Source: Garicola koreensis (GTDB lineage: Bacteria; Actinomycetota; Actinomycetes; Actinomycetales; Micrococcaceae). Taken from it: a stretch of 64,000 nt of DNA. A program made the position numbers and the translations under genes. Below the pieces are notes generated by a model. That model did no database searches and was not told the origin of the DNA. It worked only from the letters and a program-made list of their open reading frames with translations. The stretch covers positions 930,001-994,000 of the forward strand of contig NZ_JACIBT010000001.1 in NCBI RefSeq assembly GCF_014195445.1, written 5' to 3'. Below, piece by piece: positions 62,403-64,000 of this stretch (within the stretch, counting starts at the first letter, position 1; the number at the start of each line of letters is the position of its first letter).

Positions 62403-63176
62403 TCAGGAGCGGAAGAAGTTGGTCAGGGTGCCGATGCCTTCGACTTCGGCTTCGAAGCGGTCGCCCTCGGTGACCTGCCCCACCCCGGCCGGGGTGCCGG
62501 TGAGGATCACGTCGCCGGGCAGCAGCGTCATCGCCTGTGAGATGTAGTTGACCAGTTCGGCCACGCCGAAGATCATGTCTGCGGTGCTGCCGTCCTGGAC
62601 GGTCTCTCCGTTGAGTCGGCCGGTGACCCGCAGGTCCTCGCTGTCCAGCTGGGTCTCGATCCAGGGGCCCAGCGGCACGGAGGTGTCGAATCCCTTGGCG
62701 CGAGCCCACTGGCCGTCGGTGCGCTGGGCGTCGCGGGCGGTGACGTCGTTGGCCACGGTGTAGCCGTAGATGACCTCGGAGACCCGGTCCAGCGGCACGT
62801 CCTTACAGATGCGGCCGATGACGACCGCGAGCTCAGCCTCGTAGCTGACCTCCTCGGAGAAGGCCGGCATGGTGACCGGCTCATTGGGGCCGACCACCGC
62901 AGTGTTGGGCATCAGGAACAGCAGCGGCGAGGCCGGGGCATCGTTGCCCATCTCTTTGGCGTGGTCCAGGTAGTTGCGGCCCACACCGATGAGTTTGGAG
63001 CGCGGAATGATGGGGGCGACCAGCCGGACGTCGTCGAGCTTATGGGTCTGTCCGGACTCCTTAATGCCCTGGTAGAAGGGGTCTCCCACCAGTTCGATGA
63101 TGGATTCCTCCCCCTCAGCGCCGGCGAGGATTCCATAGGCGGGCTCAGCGTCGGTGACGAATCGGCAGATCTTCAT
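62403..63176 (-). CDS. Fumarylacetoacetate hydrolase family protein
   Basis: A 257-residue FAH-fold enzyme. The substrate and metal region reads [15 protein letters not shown], with metal acids in [14 protein letters not shown] and [14 protein letters not shown], and [15 protein letters not shown] near the C-terminus. Members hydrolyse or decarboxylate oxaloacetate, acylpyruvates or dienoates; oxaloacetate decarboxylase/acylpyruvase is common for this length. TAGGGT ends six bases before the ATG, so the FAH-gltX transcript is probably leaderless. Confidence 0.9.
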   Translation of the reverse strand: MKICRFVTDAEPAYGILAGAEGEESIIELVGDPFYQGIKESGQTHKLDDVRLVAPIIPRSKLIGVGRNYLDHAKEMGNDAPASPLLFLMPNTAVVGPNEPVTMPAFSEEVSYEAELAVVIGRICKDVPLDRVSEVIYGYTVANDVTARDAQRTDGQWARAKGFDTSVPLGPWIETQLDSEDLRVTGRLNGETVQDGSTADMIFGVAELVNYISQAMTLLPGDVILTGTPAGVGQVTEGDRFEAEVEGIGTLTNFFRS

Positions 63177-63240
63177 GGCTTCACCCTATCGCCCTCAGGG
63201 CGGCCGCGCCGAGTTGCTCGACCAAGTCACCCTGCTGTGA

Positions 63241-63299
63241 TCCCCGCAGGTGTTTCATGTCCACGTCGCAGACGGCGCCAGCTGAAACAGGGACGGGGA
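63241..63299. repeat. Inverted repeat upstream of the DUF885 gene
   Basis: Arms at 63241-63257 and 63283-63299 share TCCCCG and TGTTTCA, separated by four unpaired bases. The loop is 25 bases. It lies in the 217-base gap between the divergent FAH and DUF885 genes. A smaller hairpin (GCAGG-N7-CCTGC) is at 63348-63364. Confidence 0.6.
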
Positions 63300-63393
63300 A
63301 TACCGCAGGCGCCCAAGCGAATCACCCAGACCATGGTGCACTTCAGCAGGACATTCACCTGCGAAAGAATCGGCCTCTGGCAGGATTGGTCGC

Positions 63394-64000
63394 ATGAGCA
63401 GTCTTGAGGATGCCCGCACCCCACGTCAGCTGGCAGACGCCTACGTGCACCGGTTGGCCGAGTTGGAGCCGCAGGTGGCCACCGCGCTGGGGCTGAACCC
63501 CGACGACCAGCGGATGCCCGACTACTCTCCGGCGCGGCACCGAGCGCGCACAGACCTGGGCCACCAGGTGCTCGCCCGGCTGGATGAGCTGCAGGCCCAG
63601 GCCCCAGCTGAGGGTTTCGACCAGGTTGAGGCCCGCTGCGCCACGCTGCTGCGCGACCGGATCGGAGTCGAGCTTCAGATCACCGAGACCGGTGAGCAGC
63701 TGCTGGTGCTGCGCAATATCGCCTCCCCCATCCACGGGGCGCGCTCCCTGTTTCTGATGATGCCCACCGCCACCGAGGCAGATTGGAAGGTGATCGCGGC
63801 CCGGATGGCGAAGTTCAGCGACTGCTATGCGTCCCTGAGAGAAACCCTGGAGGAGGGACGACGTCGTCAGATTCTGTCGGCGCCGCGGCAGGTGGAGACC
63901 ATCATCGATCAGCTGGGTGAGTGGATCAGCGACCAGGCGACCAGTGGTGGGACCAGCTGGTTCCACCACTTCGTGGCCAACGGGCCCACAGTGCTGCAGC
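63394..64000 (+). CDS. DUF885 family protein (5' part, runs off the window)
   Basis: An open frame of 202 codons without a stop at the window edge. It begins MSSLEDARTPRQLADAYVHR and continues with features of the DUF885 group, a mostly helical family with a distant metallopeptidase-like HExxH motif further on: LQAQAPAEGFDQVEARCATL, then VELQITETGEQLLVLRNIAS. The C-terminal region with the possible metal site is outside the window. CAGGAT ends seven bases before the ATG, so it may be leaderless, though AGGA could also act as a ribosome binding site. Confidence 0.75.
   Translation, partial: MSSLEDARTPRQLADAYVHRLAELEPQVATALGLNPDDQRMPDYSPARHRARTDLGHQVLARLDELQAQAPAEGFDQVEARCATLLRDRIGVELQITETGEQLLVLRNIASPIHGARSLFLMMPTATEADWKVIAARMAKFSDCYASLRETLEEGRRRQILSAPRQVETIIDQLGEWISDQATSGGTSWFHHFVANGPTVLQ

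Overview
The window is a piece of chromosome from a high-GC Gram-positive bacterium. Gene content and order point to the Actinomycetota: a gcvH-garA-ftsR-bifunctional nuclease-merR cluster, paired clpP1P2 with clpX and tig, the clpS-DUF2017-MBL-rph-rdgB run, and an IclR-type LtbR divergent from leuCD. Within that phylum the set looks like Micrococcales, and a Nesterenkonia-like Micrococcaceae is my best guess. That last step is inference from gene content and acidic proteins, not from a marker gene.

Layout. 1-3.7 kb: conserved regulatory cluster on the minus strand (two MerR proteins, DUF151 nuclease, GarA/OdhI FHA protein, GcvH), followed by a LuxR fragment. 3.9-8.4 kb: four-gene sugar ABC importer of LpqY-SugABC layout with a CRP-like palindrome at its head. 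8.5-13 kb: clpX, clpP2, clpP1, tig and tRNA-Pro. 13.3-22.3 kb: catabolic island with an aldehyde dehydrogenase, an unknown protein, a sodium:solute symporter plus small partner, a class III aminotransferase and MmsA, and a divergent PucR-type regulator; together they suggest uptake and oxidation of an omega-amino acid. 22.3-30.8 kb: SulP transporter, tRNA-Lys, peroxiredoxin, tRNA-Leu, a ParE-type toxin-antitoxin pair, an orphan Tat-exported solute-binding protein, malate:quinone oxidoreductase and an alpha/beta hydrolase. 30.8-43 kb: sbcCD, a decayed ADP-ribosylglycohydrolase-like gene, a DEDDh exonuclease with BRCT domain, rdgB-rph-MBL-DUF2017-clpS, then pncB and pncA for NAD salvage. 42.3-43.7 kb: a DUF559/AbiEi-like gene lying between palindromic GCAACAT repeats. 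43.8-54.6 kb: a helicase operon, ddl-gpsA-plsC, murA, leuDC/ltbR and thiL. 54.7-64 kb: two PLP enzymes, VapBC, small detoxification-type genes, tRNA-Glu and tRNA-Gln beside gltX, an FAH-family hydrolase and the 5' part of a DUF885 gene.

Three themes stand out. First, at least sixteen start codons are preceded by a TANNNT hexamer at exactly 6-7 bases with no ribosome binding site, the layout expected for leaderless mRNAs; this fixes several starts and reveals a possible 33-residue leaderless upstream ORF coupled by ATGA to the solute-binding protein, and a 34-bp gap holding two back-to-back leaderless promoters (clpS/pncB). Second, a family of palindromic elements with the core CGAATGTTGC occurs at three sites, two of them on either side of the DUF559-like nuclease gene. 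This is the best candidate here for an undescribed repeat/nuclease association. Third, several operator-like palindromes sit where expected for the sugar importer, the omega-amino-acid operon and leuCD.
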